56,819 nt of DNA from Saprospiraceae bacterium (GTDB lineage: Bacteria > Bacteroidota > Bacteroidia > Chitinophagales > Saprospiraceae): assembly GCA_022841745.1 (NCBI GenBank), contig JALHQW010000054.1:1-56819 (forward strand), written 5' to 3'. Shown here piece by piece: positions 43,028-53,372 of the stretch. A program made the translations under genes and the position numbers. The notes under the pieces are model-generated. The model did not search any database. It was not told the origin of the DNA and saw only the letters and a program-made list of their open reading frames with translations. The stretch's first letter is position 1; each line of letters begins with the position of its first letter.

Positions 43028-44545
43028 ATGATTCGCAAACTTGTACAAGAAGGCAAACTCGATGAGGCCATCAATGTCTTAGCTCGGCTGCACAAATCGC
43101 TGGATACAGATGACAACACACTGACGATGCTGCAATCCCGCTTGGCAGACTTGGACTACAAACGCATCAACAATTTGGCAGAGGCATCCGAAATTGGGAT
43201 CGAAAAGAACAAAATTGCCGACTCCTTCCTTTATTTCTATGAAAACCTGGAAGAGCGGGTCAATTCGGTTTTTGGCCTGAAATACGATGTTTCCGACTTC
43301 GAGCTACAGGTAAGCCTGAAGATGATGCGGCAGTATGAGGTAAAAGAAAAACTTGGGGAAGGTGCCAGTGCTGTTATCTTCAAAGCCGTCGAAAAAACGA
43401 CAGGTAAGTTGGTGGCAATCCGTGCACTGAAATCAATCAGGCTTGCCAAAAACGAAAAAGATAAAAAGAGCTCGGGCGAAGATGGCAAGGTAAGCGCCAA
43501 GATTGCAGCGCAAATAAAGCATCGGAACATCATCGAAATACTGAGCAGCCATGAGAGCGATATTCCGTTTTGCTCCGTACTTGAATACATCAACGGCGTC
43601 ACGCTCGACCACCTATTGGAGGTTGGCTATTTCCCCCGCAGGGATACTATTGCCATTATCCGGCAAATCTGCGATGCCCTGTACTACCTCCAAAACCTTG
43701 GTTATGACCACAAGAACCTGCGCCCTTCCAAAATCATCATTGACCACGAACTGAAGCCGGTTATTTCAGTCTTTGAAATCTTCAAGGACATGCGAGGCTA
43801 TAGCCGCTTGGACAAGATTCTTGATGACCTTCGCTACTCCAGCCCTGAGGAACTCAATTTAGCCCCCGAACACCTCGATTACGACAAGGTGAACCAATTC
43901 CTGATGGGCTTGCTCATGTTCGAGATGCTGACAGGTGAGCCAATCTTTAAAGGTGACAATGCCGAATCGGTGATGGAAGCCAGAAAAATGTTTTTCGAAA
44001 AACCAGTTCATCGCAGGGCAGTGCTCAAAGCTGCGAATCTACCAGCCGATTTGATGAAAATCATTCAAAGACTATTGGAATATGAGCCAAAGAACCGTTT
44101 CCGCAACCTGGTTGAATTAGATAAGGAGCTCTACAAACTCCCACTTGAAAGCAGCAAGGAAATCGAATTGGTACACGAAAGCTATATGCGTTGCTGCGCA
44201 AAAAACCGGGAGTTTATCAGTAGTTTCTACAAGCGGTTTTTCAGCACTCATGCTGCGGAAGGCTATGAAAGCCGCTTTGAAAAAGGCTCGGCCAGCAACC
44301 GAACACACAAGAAGCTCAGGGTCATGGTACTCCAACTGATTGATATGGACAATAGCAATTGCCACCCCGACCTTGACCGCATCAAGCAATACAAAGGTCA
44401 TGTTGGCCTATCGAAAACGGATTACGCCAATTTCTTAAATGCGCTGCGGCAAGAGGTAGAAGCCACCGATTCGTTTTGGCAAAAAGACCATGCCATTGGT
44501 GCAGCATGGGACAATGTTTTGTCGAGGGCTATCGAAAAACTTTGA
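43028..44545 (+). CDS. EAD11-like / pseudokinase / globin-like three-domain protein
   Basis: 505 residues, no signal peptide, from the ATG at 43028; the ORF extends 18 codons further. Residues 1-70 (VQEGKLDEAINVLARLH, LTMLQSRLADL, NKIADSFLYFYE) match effector-associated domain 11. Residues 101-372 have a Ser/Thr kinase fold: glycine loop LGEGASAVIF and a helix-rich C lobe, but the VAIK Lys reads Arg132 (VAIRALK; Lys135 nearby), the HRD/catalytic loop reads HKNLRPSK (228-235) and DFG reads VFE (248-250), so catalysis is unlikely. Residues 380-505 follow the bacterial globin pattern (ELVHESYMR, FISSFYKRFF, DYANFL, AWDNVL); the proximal His position aligns with Lys456, with His458 two residues on. 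EADs usually tether parts of NTP-dependent conflict systems. No partner is adjacent. Confidence 0.6.
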   Translation: MIRKLVQEGKLDEAINVLARLHKSLDTDDNTLTMLQSRLADLDYKRINNLAEASEIGIEKNKIADSFLYFYENLEERVNSVFGLKYDVSDFELQVSLKMMRQYEVKEKLGEGASAVIFKAVEKTTGKLVAIRALKSIRLAKNEKDKKSSGEDGKVSAKIAAQIKHRNIIEILSSHESDIPFCSVLEYINGVTLDHLLEVGYFPRRDTIAIIRQICDALYYLQNLGYDHKNLRPSKIIIDHELKPVISVFEIFKDMRGYSRLDKILDDLRYSSPEELNLAPEHLDYDKVNQFLMGLLMFEMLTGEPIFKGDNAESVMEARKMFFEKPVHRRAVLKAANLPADLMKIIQRLLEYEPKNRFRNLVELDKELYKLPLESSKEIELVHESYMRCCAKNREFISSFYKRFFSTHAAEGYESRFEKGSASNRTHKKLRVMVLQLIDMDNSNCHPDLDRIKQYKGHVGLSKTDYANFLNALRQEVEATDSFWQKDHAIGAAWDNVLSRAIEKL

Positions 44546-44945
44546 CCCATTCTTTTATCATTGAAGCATGCAACCAATCCAACCATTTCCTTACCTGTTA
44601 CCTTTTTGTAAAACTGTATTAATTGCAGTTATCGCAGCAAACACATAGCTGTGACAAATATTTCAAAATTTAGTTTTTCTAATGAAAGGAGTGAACTAAT
44701 TTTGCACTCCCCACATCTACAAGGAAATTTTCAAGGCCATATAACAATGCCCCGCACCTTCTTCCCCTTGGCCATCAGCTATGAATCCAACACTGCCCTG
44801 ACGACCATAGCACCAATTCCCCTTCGAGAAAACTTTAGTGTATCCCGTGAAAATTGAGAGAAATTAACCCGTCCATCCACAAAAGGATGGCATGGGCAAG
44901 CTATTACGTAATCATTATTTTTTAACAAATAAACTTTTTCTTTGC
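44546..44945. other. Gene-free region before the metalloprotease gene
   Basis: Only a short hairpin (GTCCATCC/GGATGG, about 44870-44889) was noticed. There is no clear promoter; a 68-codon ORF at 44651 looks random. Confidence 0.4.
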
Positions 44946-47900
44946 ATGAGAACATTCAAGTTTACGATGCTGGTCTTACTCATTGCTTCCAGCCAAGCAA
45001 TCTTTGCTCAAACCAAACCCACCAATCCGTGGAAATTCGTCCCGGAGTCGGTCATGGCTCAAAAAAGTTACGCCCGGCAAATCACACCCACCAAGTATCG
45101 AACCGCCACACTTGACGTTTCGATGATGAAATCGCTCCTTGCCCAGGCACCGCTTTGGAAGACCCAAGCCGCCGAAATCAAGGAAACCATCCTCACGCTC
45201 CCCATGCCCGATGGCAGCACTGAGCGGTTCCGCATTACGGAGGCCCCGATCATGCACCCCGACCTTCAGGCACAGTACCCTACCATCCGCAGCTATGCGG
45301 GCGTGGGCATTGACGACCCCGCTGCCTATTTCCGGGGCGACTTCACGCTGAAAGGCTTCCATGGAATGGTTCGCAGCCCTGAGCACAGCACGGTCTATAT
45401 TGACCCATTCTCTTCCGAGGACAATGTGAACTACCAAGTGTATTACCGCAAGGATTTTTCCAAGAGCGACCCTTGGGAATGCCATTTTGAAGAAGTCAAC
45501 AAAGAGGTGAAGCCAAAGCCGATTGACCCAGATAAAATGGTAGGCGACTGCCAACTGAGGGATTACACGCTTGCACTGGCCTGCACGGGCGAGTATGCCA
45601 CCTTCCATGGTGGTACAGTTGCACTCGTACTCTCCGCCTTCAACACCACCATGACCCGTGTGAACGGCGTATTCGAGCAAGATGCCTCTGTACACATGAC
45701 CCTGCACCCAAATACCAGTTCGCTGATATTCCTGAACGCAAGCACTGACCCGTACACCAACACTAATGGCAGTACCATGCTGGGCCAAAACCAGACAACC
45801 TGTGACAATATCATCGGCAATGCCAACTACGACATCGGCCACGTATTTTCGACGGGAGGTGGCGGTGTAGCCTACCTCGGCGCCGTTTGTACCAACTCCT
45901 TGAAAGCAGGAGGTGTTACAGGTCAAGCAAGCCCCATCGGCGACCCCTTCGACATTGATTATGTTGCGCATGAAATGGGCCACCAGTACGGTGCAAACCA
46001 TACACAGTGCAATGCTTGCAACCGCAACAACCCTACTTCGATGGAGCCTGGCAGCGCCAGCACCATCATGGGCTATGCAGGCATCTGCGCACCTAATGTT
46101 CAGAACAACTCCGACGACTATTTCCACGCAATCAGCCTGCAGGAAATCGCCGCTGAGGTCACAAGCAATGGCTCTGGTGGTGGCAACACCTGCTCCACCA
46201 ATAGCAGCATCAACAATGCACCGACCGCCGGCGCAGGCGCTGATTATGTGATTCCAAGGTCAACCCCATTCTTCCTAACTGGCACAGGCAGCGACCCTAA
46301 CAGCGACCCCATCACCTACACTTGGGAACAGATGGACCCCGTTTCGGCGACTGTTACCATGCCGCCAGCCGCTACAAATACCGTTGGCCCGATGTTCCGT
46401 TCCTTCAAAGGCACTACATCGCCCGTGCGATACCTGCCTCGTTTGCAGGATGTCGTGAGCAATGTCAGCCCGACTTGGGAAGTATTGAACAGCGTTGCCC
46501 GTACCCTCAACTTCCGCTTGACGGTACGTGATAACCGTGCAGGTGGCGGCTGCACTGCAGAAGACAATATGGTGGTTACAGTAAACGGTACAGCTGGCCC
46601 ATTTGTAGTTACGGCTCCGAACACCGCAGTAAGTTGGCCAGCAAACTCCACCCAGACGGTGACCTGGAACGTGGCCGGCACGACTGCTGCGCCGGTTAGC
46701 TGCGCCAATGTGGACATTTTGCTTTCCACCGACGGCGGCTTCACTTACCCAACCGTACTTGCAACGGCAACGCCCAATGATGGAACGCAGTCGGTTACAC
46801 TTCCGAACGTGACGAGCACCACTGCCCGCATTATGGTAAAGGCCAACGGCAATATTTTTTACGATATTTCAAATGCCAATTTCAGCATAACGGCTGCCAG
46901 CAACGGCTTCACGGTGAACGTGACACCCAGCAGCCAGTCAGCTTGCTCGCCATTGAATGCTGTTTATACCGTAGCTGTAGGTGTGGTTGGGTCTTTCAGC
47001 GGCAACGTGACTTTGAGCGCATCGGGCCTTCCTGCTGGCGCAACGGCGTCCTTCAGCCCGAACCCAGTAACTGCACCAGGCAATAGCACCATGACCGTCA
47101 CCACGGCAGGTGTTGCCGCAGGCACTTATGCATTTACCGTAACGGGCACGAGTGGCGCCCAGTCCCAAAACGCATCGGCCAGCCTGACGGTGCTCGCTGG
47201 TGCTCCGCCTCAAGTGACATTGAACCAGCCTGCCAACGGAGCAACGGGTGTGTCAACTACCCCGACCTTTTCTTGGAATGCTGCCGCTGGCGCAACAACT
47301 TACGACCTCCAAGTGGCTACTGATGCTGGATTTTCCAACCTAATCATCAATGCGACGGGCATAGGAGGTACTACCTACACACCGTCCGCACCATTGGCTT
47401 CCAATACTACTTACTATTGGAGGGCAAGGGGTTCCAACTCTTGCGGTACGGGCGCCTATTCCACCACGTTCAGTTTTACAACCTCGAACCAAACTTGCCT
47501 AACACAGGCCAGCACCGATGTGCCTAAGACGATTTCGGCCAGTGGCACACCAACTGTCACATCCATCCTTAATATTTCGGCCAGCGGCACTGTCAATGAC
47601 GTGAACCTGCTGAACCTCGGCATTACGCACACTTGGATAAATGACGTGGTGGTGAAACTGAAAAGCCCGGCAGGCACGGAAATCACTTTGCTCAACCAAA
47701 CCTGTAACAGCGAGGACAACCTCCTCATGAACTTCGACAATGCTGGTGCAGCCTATGGCTCTTGGCCATGCCCGCCAACCAACAACGGTACTTATCAACC
47801 GTTCCAAGCATTGTCGGCTTTCAATGGCCAGAACATCAACGGCACATGGACACTGACAGTACAAGATTTGGTTGATCAAGACGGTGGCTCGCTCAATAGC

Positions 47901-49160
47901 TGGAGCCTTAATATATGCTACACCCCAGGTACTCCGCCAGTCAGCGTTGTGGTCACTGGCACCAACGTTTCTTGCAATGGCGGCAGCAACGGCTCGGCCA
48001 CGGCTACGGCCTCCGGCGGCACTGGCAGCTATACTTATCTTTGGAACAACGGCGCCACTACCTCTTCCATATCTGGCTTGGTAGCTGGCACTTATTCCTG
48101 CACCGTAACCTCTGGCACCTCCACCACATCTGGCAGCGTCACCATCACGCAACCTGCAGTATTGGCCGCAAACGTGACAGGGACGAACCCAACCAGCGGC
48201 AACAACGGTACAGCAACATCCAACCCAACGGGTGGCACAGCCCCTTATACCTACGCATGGAGCAACGGTGGCACTACACAGACCATCACTGGCCTTGCTG
48301 TAGGCACCTATACCTGCACGGTAACAAGCGTGGGTGGCTGCACGGCAACGGGTAGCGTTACGTTGGTGGCAGGTGGCTGCAATACGCAAACCATCAACAG
48401 CGAAAACTTTGAAGCAGGCTTGGGTATTTGGATAGTTAACACTGCTAGCAGCTCGGACGGTACCCGCGTCAACAATGCTACTTACGCCAATTCGGTGCCG
48501 TGGAGCATCCGATTGCGGGACAATACAAACACATCGGTGATGTCAACGACTAACCAGAACTTAGCATCCTATAGCTCCGTAACGGTCAATTTCAGCTATA
48601 TCACGGTTGCCTTTGCAAATGGCGAAGACTTCTGGTTGCAAATCTCGACCAATGGCGGCACGACTTACACCACGGTCAAGGCTTGGGTAGCAGGTACCGA
48701 CTTCACCAACAACGTACGTGGTACTGGCAACTTCACCATCAACGGGCCGTTCACGTCCACTACCCGTATCCGCCTCCGCTGCGATGCCAGCACAGACAGC
48801 GACAACGTCTATATTGATGACGTGGTCATCACGGGCTGCCTTAACTTTACGGGAGGTGAGGATACTGAAGGCCGTTCGGATGAGGATTCCGATGTTGTGG
48901 TTGCTGACAACTCCAGCTTTTTAGCTTACCCGAACCCAACCAATGGCAGCCTGACGGTTGAGTTCAGCCAATCGGAGCAAACGGCAAAATTGGTGGTATT
49001 GGACATGCTCGGCAGAAACATGCAGCAGCAGGATGTTCCATCCAATGGCACGGGTGTTCAGCAGGTTTCGTTGGATGTAGCCCACCTACAAGCTGGCAGC
49101 TACTTGCTCATGGTAATAGATGGTACAGAGCGCAGGCACCTTCAGTTCGTCAAGCTATAA
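44946..49160 (+). CDS. Secreted reprolysin-type zinc metalloprotease with T9SS sorting domain
   Basis: 1404 residues from the ATG at 44946, which opens a signal peptide (MRTFKFTMLVLLIASSQAIFAQ). A propeptide of about 180 residues precedes a reprolysin (M12B-like) domain with the zinc motif HEMGHQYGANHT at about 341-352 and a Met-turn in IMGYAGIC. Next come Ig/PKD-like domains, an FN3-like region (near 755-850), a P-proprotein domain (about 860-990, with WINDVVVKLKSPAGTEITLL and GTWTLTVQD), two SprB-like repeats (near 1000-1130, GGTGSYTYLWNNG and GGTAPYTYAWSNG), a jelly-roll domain and a T9SS type A sorting domain (about 1315-1404, YPNPTNGSLTVEF). It is an exported endopeptidase, probably for nutrient proteins. 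Confidence 0.9.
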   Translation: MRTFKFTMLVLLIASSQAIFAQTKPTNPWKFVPESVMAQKSYARQITPTKYRTATLDVSMMKSLLAQAPLWKTQAAEIKETILTLPMPDGSTERFRITEAPIMHPDLQAQYPTIRSYAGVGIDDPAAYFRGDFTLKGFHGMVRSPEHSTVYIDPFSSEDNVNYQVYYRKDFSKSDPWECHFEEVNKEVKPKPIDPDKMVGDCQLRDYTLALACTGEYATFHGGTVALVLSAFNTTMTRVNGVFEQDASVHMTLHPNTSSLIFLNASTDPYTNTNGSTMLGQNQTTCDNIIGNANYDIGHVFSTGGGGVAYLGAVCTNSLKAGGVTGQASPIGDPFDIDYVAHEMGHQYGANHTQCNACNRNNPTSMEPGSASTIMGYAGICAPNVQNNSDDYFHAISLQEIAAEVTSNGSGGGNTCSTNSSINNAPTAGAGADYVIPRSTPFFLTGTGSDPNSDPITYTWEQMDPVSATVTMPPAATNTVGPMFRSFKGTTSPVRYLPRLQDVVSNVSPTWEVLNSVARTLNFRLTVRDNRAGGGCTAEDNMVVTVNGTAGPFVVTAPNTAVSWPANSTQTVTWNVAGTTAAPVSCANVDILLSTDGGFTYPTVLATATPNDGTQSVTLPNVTSTTARIMVKANGNIFYDISNANFSITAASNGFTVNVTPSSQSACSPLNAVYTVAVGVVGSFSGNVTLSASGLPAGATASFSPNPVTAPGNSTMTVTTAGVAAGTYAFTVTGTSGAQSQNASASLTVLAGAPPQVTLNQPANGATGVSTTPTFSWNAAAGATTYDLQVATDAGFSNLIINATGIGGTTYTPSAPLASNTTYYWRARGSNSCGTGAYSTTFSFTTSNQTCLTQASTDVPKTISASGTPTVTSILNISASGTVNDVNLLNLGITHTWINDVVVKLKSPAGTEITLLNQTCNSEDNLLMNFDNAGAAYGSWPCPPTNNGTYQPFQALSAFNGQNINGTWTLTVQDLVDQDGGSLNSWSLNICYTPGTPPVSVVVTGTNVSCNGGSNGSATATASGGTGSYTYLWNNGATTSSISGLVAGTYSCTVTSGTSTTSGSVTITQPAVLAANVTGTNPTSGNNGTATSNPTGGTAPYTYAWSNGGTTQTITGLAVGTYTCTVTSVGGCTATGSVTLVAGGCNTQTINSENFEAGLGIWIVNTASSSDGTRVNNATYANSVPWSIRLRDNTNTSVMSTTNQNLASYSSVTVNFSYITVAFANGEDFWLQISTNGGTTYTTVKAWVAGTDFTNNVRGTGNFTINGPFTSTTRIRLRCDASTDSDNVYIDDVVITGCLNFTGGEDTEGRSDEDSDVVVADNSSFLAYPNPTNGSLTVEFSQSEQTAKLVVLDMLGRNMQQQDVPSNGTGVQQVSLDVAHLQAGSYLLMVIDGTERRHLQFVKL

Positions 49161-49191
49161 TTGCGAAGCAAGCGCAATCCGATAAAAACAG

Positions 49192-49230
49192 AAACTCCCG
49201 GCTGCAACTGCGGTCGGGAGTTTTCTTTTT
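49192..49230 (+). terminator. Intrinsic terminator of the metalloprotease gene
   Basis: Arms AAACTCCCG (49192-49200) and CGGGAGTTT (49215-49223) followed by TTTTCTTTTT. The rest of 49161-49526 shows no gene; a 74-codon ORF over the hairpin is a shadow. Confidence 0.8.
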
Positions 49231-49526
49231 CAGGAATGGCTCACAGCGCTTTCCTTACAGCCATTGAAACCAACCAAACGGCCAGTCCTTTTGGCAGCAA
49301 CGCCATAAACCAGGCGAAGGCCCGGCCAAGGCCTTGGCTGGCACTCATTATCAATGCATACTCATCGGGCATTTTACCCATATAATAATTTACGCTATTC
49401 GCATTTTACAAAACAGATTAGCTGCATTTTATGATTTAAACAATGTAGGAACGATAAAAAATGTTTTGCCCAAAATTGTTTTTCACCTAACTTACAGCGA
49501 CTTTTCACCACCAAAATAAATTAGCC

Positions 49527-51980
49527 ATGAAAAAGAGCGCACTTCTACTCTTGGCATGCAGTTTCATACTGCTGAAAGGGATTTCGCAACCTTTCTCATT
49601 CTTGCCCAAATCAACCGTATTTCATGCAAATGACATCCGTACTAATTTCCTTCCAAATGGAATGCTGTTTTGGGATGGCGAAGGTGACGAGAATTACGTA
49701 GTTCCATTTGTCAATGAATCCTCTGCCTCCACCATATTCAATGCTGCCCTATGGCTTGGCGTAAAAGATGGTGATTCATTGAGGGTCGCATCCCAAACCT
49801 TTGAAATTTCCGGAAGCATGCTTGATTTTTATCCAGGCCCATTGAACCCGGCTACTGGCAAGCCCTACCATGAATTTGACCGGGAGAACTTCAACCGGGT
49901 ATGGACGGTCTCCCGCTATGAAATCGAGCAACACATCCTGGATTTCGAGGAAAACTTGGTGTTGGACAAGCCCAACCTTGCGGTAGTGGGCTGGCCCGGC
50001 CACGGCAACCCCTATTTCCTAACGATTCATGGATTTGAACTGCCCAACACCGCGCAAGGGGCAGCCCCTTTCTTTGATAGCAACAGGGACGGGATTTACA
50101 ACGCTTTTGATGGCGACTTCCCTTTGCCGGATGGTGTTTCTTCGAATTCGATACCCGAGCAGCTGATTTGGTTGGTTTACAACGACGCGGCTGCAATACA
50201 CAGGGCCTCTGGAGGCTCGGCACTCGGTGTGGAAATCCAGTTAACTGCCTGGGCCTATAGGTGCCTCGAAAACCCATTGCTCAACAAAACGCTTTTTATC
50301 TCTCAAAAAATCATCAACCGCTCTGGCCGTGATTACGAAGATGTAAAGGTCGGCATCTGGTCTGACATAGACATCGGCTGCCACCGTAATGATTATGCGG
50401 GTTGCGCACCTGACCTCGATACTTATTTTGCTTACAATGCCGTAGCCTACGACCCAAGTAACTGTGAATCCTTGAACGGTTACGGCAATCATCCGCCCGT
50501 CCAAGCAGTTACATTGCTCAACCAGAAAATGGAAAAATTCAATGTTCACTATGGTATCTATTGGGGTACCCTGCCTACAGAATTAGCTGGCCCAGATGGC
50601 GCTGTTGAAGTCTTTGCGACACTGAATGGAGCCTGGAGAGATGGGACCCCGCTCAGTCAAGGCGGCATCGGGTACGACTCAACAGCAACGAATCCTCCTG
50701 CTGAATTTGCCTTCCCCGATGACCCGAATGACCCAGATGGCTGGTCGCAGGTAACGGCAAGGGTGGCAACGAATCTTGATGTTCGCCAATTGGGCATCAC
50801 CAGTTTTGAGGAATTCAAAAACGGAGAAGCAAAAACAGTGGATATGGTTTATTCCACTCATTTCGATGCTGAAAAGGACAATTTTGAACAGGTGTCCTTG
50901 ATTTACGAAGAAGTTCCCAAAATAAAAAATTGGTATAAGTCTGGGTTTGTTAGCGGTTCATGCCTCCAACCAAAATGCGTTGGTGATTGTATCTGGCCTG
51001 GCGACGCAAACAACGATGGGATTGTTGACCATTTTGACCTCCTGGCCATTGGGGCTGGCTTTGGTGCTGAAGGTATTGCCCGTATAACCGACCGCACTTG
51101 GTCTCCCCAAACGGGCGGCAACTGGACCCAAAGCCTCAAGGACGGAACCAATTTCAAATACTTGGACACGGATGGGAATGGGAAGGTGGACGAAGCAGAC
51201 CTTGAACTTGTCAAACTTCATTTCGGTAAATACCGGGAGGATTACACCATTCCTTCAAAGACGCCAACTATTGACGCATTGTACATAAAACCATCTACTG
51301 ACATCGAGAACAATGTGGTTTCCTCACTGGATGGTGCATTCAACCTTTTCGTCAACAAATACCCCATCGATAGCCTTATAGGCATTGCCGTAACTATTGA
51401 TTACGATACAGAATATTTCTACCAAGGTGCGACACAGCAATCCCTTTGGTCGGACTGCTTGTATTATTTGACTGGGCCACTTCTTTTCAATGAAGTCATC
51501 CAGGGTAATGTTTTTTTCGCTGCTTACAATACCGAAGAGGCATGCCCCATGGAGGAGGTTGAAAAGCTTTTCAGGATTGTAGCGTTGAATCCAAAACAGG
51601 TATTGCCGAGCAATTCGACAACCGTTAGGATAACCAGGGCTGAAGGGGTAATGAAGGATGGCAGTGTAGTGCCCATTGGTGGGCAAGACCTCGAACTGCG
51701 GTTCGAAGGCTTTGAAATTGGAACAGAAAAGAAAAAAGAAACTGGTATCAATATCTACCCCAACCCTTCCGATGGCGTTTTTTATATCAAATTGGAAGGC
51801 GTTGAAATTGGCGATTGGCAAATCACGGATGCCATGGGCCGGCTGTTGGACGTTCGACTTGACCTTTACCAACGGGATTTCATGCTCGACCTGAGTGAGT
51901 ACGCTTCAGGCATTTATTACTTAAAATTGAAGAGACAGGACGCTGTTGAGGTATGGATGTTGGTGGTTCAGGGTAAATAA
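49527..51980 (+). CDS. Secreted dockerin-like protein with T9SS sorting domain
   Basis: 817 residues with a signal peptide (1-21, ending KGISQ). The first 480 residues form a beta-rich module without a recognised catalytic site; NVHYGIYWGTLPTEL and similar stretches recur in secreted Bacteroidota proteins. Two calcium-binding, dockerin type I-like loops follow: GDANNDGIVDHFDLLAIG near 491 and LDTDGNGKVDEADLELVKL near 548. A T9SS type A sorting domain ends the protein (about 735-817, YPNPSDGVFYIKL, YASGIYYLKLK). Dockerin loops in a T9SS protein suggest a Ca-dependent surface module rather than a cellulosome. Function is otherwise unknown. Confidence 0.78.
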   Translation: MKKSALLLLACSFILLKGISQPFSFLPKSTVFHANDIRTNFLPNGMLFWDGEGDENYVVPFVNESSASTIFNAALWLGVKDGDSLRVASQTFEISGSMLDFYPGPLNPATGKPYHEFDRENFNRVWTVSRYEIEQHILDFEENLVLDKPNLAVVGWPGHGNPYFLTIHGFELPNTAQGAAPFFDSNRDGIYNAFDGDFPLPDGVSSNSIPEQLIWLVYNDAAAIHRASGGSALGVEIQLTAWAYRCLENPLLNKTLFISQKIINRSGRDYEDVKVGIWSDIDIGCHRNDYAGCAPDLDTYFAYNAVAYDPSNCESLNGYGNHPPVQAVTLLNQKMEKFNVHYGIYWGTLPTELAGPDGAVEVFATLNGAWRDGTPLSQGGIGYDSTATNPPAEFAFPDDPNDPDGWSQVTARVATNLDVRQLGITSFEEFKNGEAKTVDMVYSTHFDAEKDNFEQVSLIYEEVPKIKNWYKSGFVSGSCLQPKCVGDCIWPGDANNDGIVDHFDLLAIGAGFGAEGIARITDRTWSPQTGGNWTQSLKDGTNFKYLDTDGNGKVDEADLELVKLHFGKYREDYTIPSKTPTIDALYIKPSTDIENNVVSSLDGAFNLFVNKYPIDSLIGIAVTIDYDTEYFYQGATQQSLWSDCLYYLTGPLLFNEVIQGNVFFAAYNTEEACPMEEVEKLFRIVALNPKQVLPSNSTTVRITRAEGVMKDGSVVPIGGQDLELRFEGFEIGTEKKKETGINIYPNPSDGVFYIKLEGVEIGDWQITDAMGRLLDVRLDLYQRDFMLDLSEYASGIYYLKLKRQDAVEVWMLVVQGK

Positions 51981-52036
51981 GCTGTAATATGGGCCAACCA
52001 TCCCCATTTTTTTTACCTTTACCCGAAAGACTTTGT

Positions 52037-53350
52037 ATGAAAAAACTGTTGAAGACTATGTTCTGGGCAGGGGTTGCCCTGCTTGCTCCATTGTTCATGG
52101 CTGCCCAATCTCGAAGCAACCTCGACGAATCGGCTAAAAAATTGGAGGCCAAGGTCGTCGCTTGGCGACGTGACCTGCACCAGTTCCCAGAACTTGGCAA
52201 TCGGGAGTTCCGCACGGCGGAAATAGTTGCGAAGCACCTTAAATCATTGGGCATGGAGGTTCGAACCGGCATTGCCCATACAGGGGTGGTTGGCATTTTG
52301 AAAGGGGGCAAGCCAGGCCCTGTGGTTGCCCTCCGTGCCGATATGGATGCCCTCCCAGTCACGGAACGGGTTAAAATCCCCTTCGCTTCCAAGGAAAAAG
52401 CGGTTTACAACGGACAGGACGTGGGCGTGATGCATGCTTGCGGCCATGATGCGCATGTGGCCATCCTGATGGGCAGTGCCGAAATTTTGGCCAGCATGAA
52501 AAAAGACATCAAGGGCACCATCATGTTCATCTTCCAGCCAGCCGAGGAAGGCCCACCAGCTGGCGAAGAAGGCGGGGCCGAGTTGATGCTGAAAGAGGGG
52601 CTGTTCAACGACCCAAAACCCGAGGTAGTTTTCGGTCTCCACATTAGTTCCGACCTTGAAGTAGGGAAATTAAGGTACAAGGCAGGTGGCACGATGGCCG
52701 CCACCGATTACCTGACCATCAAGGTAAAGGGCAAACAGACACACGGTTCAAGGCCGTGGTCAGGCGTTGACCCTATCGTGGTTTCTTCGCAAATCATCAT
52801 GGGCCTGCAAACCATCATCAGTCGCCAGACCGACCTCACCCAAGAGGCCGCCGTAATCACGATTGGCAAGTTCAATGCAGGCGTCCGTCAAAACATCATA
52901 CCCGAGGAGGCCGAAATGGTAGGTACCATCCGTACCCTCGATACGACCATGCAGCAGCTGATTCATGAGCGAATCCACCGAACCGCCACTTCCATCGCCG
53001 AAAGCGCTGGCGCCACCGCAGAAGTTTCCATCAAACGTGGATACCCGGTCACCTACAACAACCCTGCCCTTACAAAGGCTATGCTGCCTTCCCTTTTCAA
53101 TGCGGCGGGAGAGGACAATGTGCTGGTGATGAAAGCCATCACAGGTGCAGAAGATTTTTCTTTTTATGCCCAGAAAGTGCCCGGATTGTTCTTCTTCTTG
53201 GGCGGCATGCCCAAAGGAAGCGACCCCTTGGACGCAGCGCCCCATCACACCCCTGATTTTTACATAGATGAAGGTGGATTTACCTTGGGCATGAAGTCCA
53301 TGTGCCAATTGGCCTTGGATTACATGGATGGTGTTCAGTTGAAGCCATGA
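52037..53350 (+). CDS. Secreted M20D amidohydrolase (hippurate/IAA-amino acid hydrolase-like)
   Basis: 437 residues from the ATG at 52037, giving a signal peptide (MKKLLKTMFWAGVALLAPLFMAAQ); the extra upstream codons of the ORF are unsupported. The metal site is visible: ALRADMDALPV (first Asp), MHACGHDAHVAILMG (His and Cys/His motif), and QPAEEGPPAGEEGGAELM with the acidic residues. The insertion and fold match M20D aminoacylases, which hydrolyse N-acyl or indoleacetyl amino acids. Substrate is not deducible. It ends at a strong terminator next to tRNA-Arg. Confidence 0.9.
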   Translation: MKKLLKTMFWAGVALLAPLFMAAQSRSNLDESAKKLEAKVVAWRRDLHQFPELGNREFRTAEIVAKHLKSLGMEVRTGIAHTGVVGILKGGKPGPVVALRADMDALPVTERVKIPFASKEKAVYNGQDVGVMHACGHDAHVAILMGSAEILASMKKDIKGTIMFIFQPAEEGPPAGEEGGAELMLKEGLFNDPKPEVVFGLHISSDLEVGKLRYKAGGTMAATDYLTIKVKGKQTHGSRPWSGVDPIVVSSQIIMGLQTIISRQTDLTQEAAVITIGKFNAGVRQNIIPEEAEMVGTIRTLDTTMQQLIHERIHRTATSIAESAGATAEVSIKRGYPVTYNNPALTKAMLPSLFNAAGEDNVLVMKAITGAEDFSFYAQKVPGLFFFLGGMPKGSDPLDAAPHHTPDFYIDEGGFTLGMKSMCQLALDYMDGVQLKP

Positions 53351-53372
53351 TGGCAAGTTAGGAATTGTAAAT

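Noticed and set aside
44976-46127. 383-codon minus ORF over the metalloprotease gene
   Set aside because: Antisense to the reprolysin domain with its HEMGH motif; a shadow.
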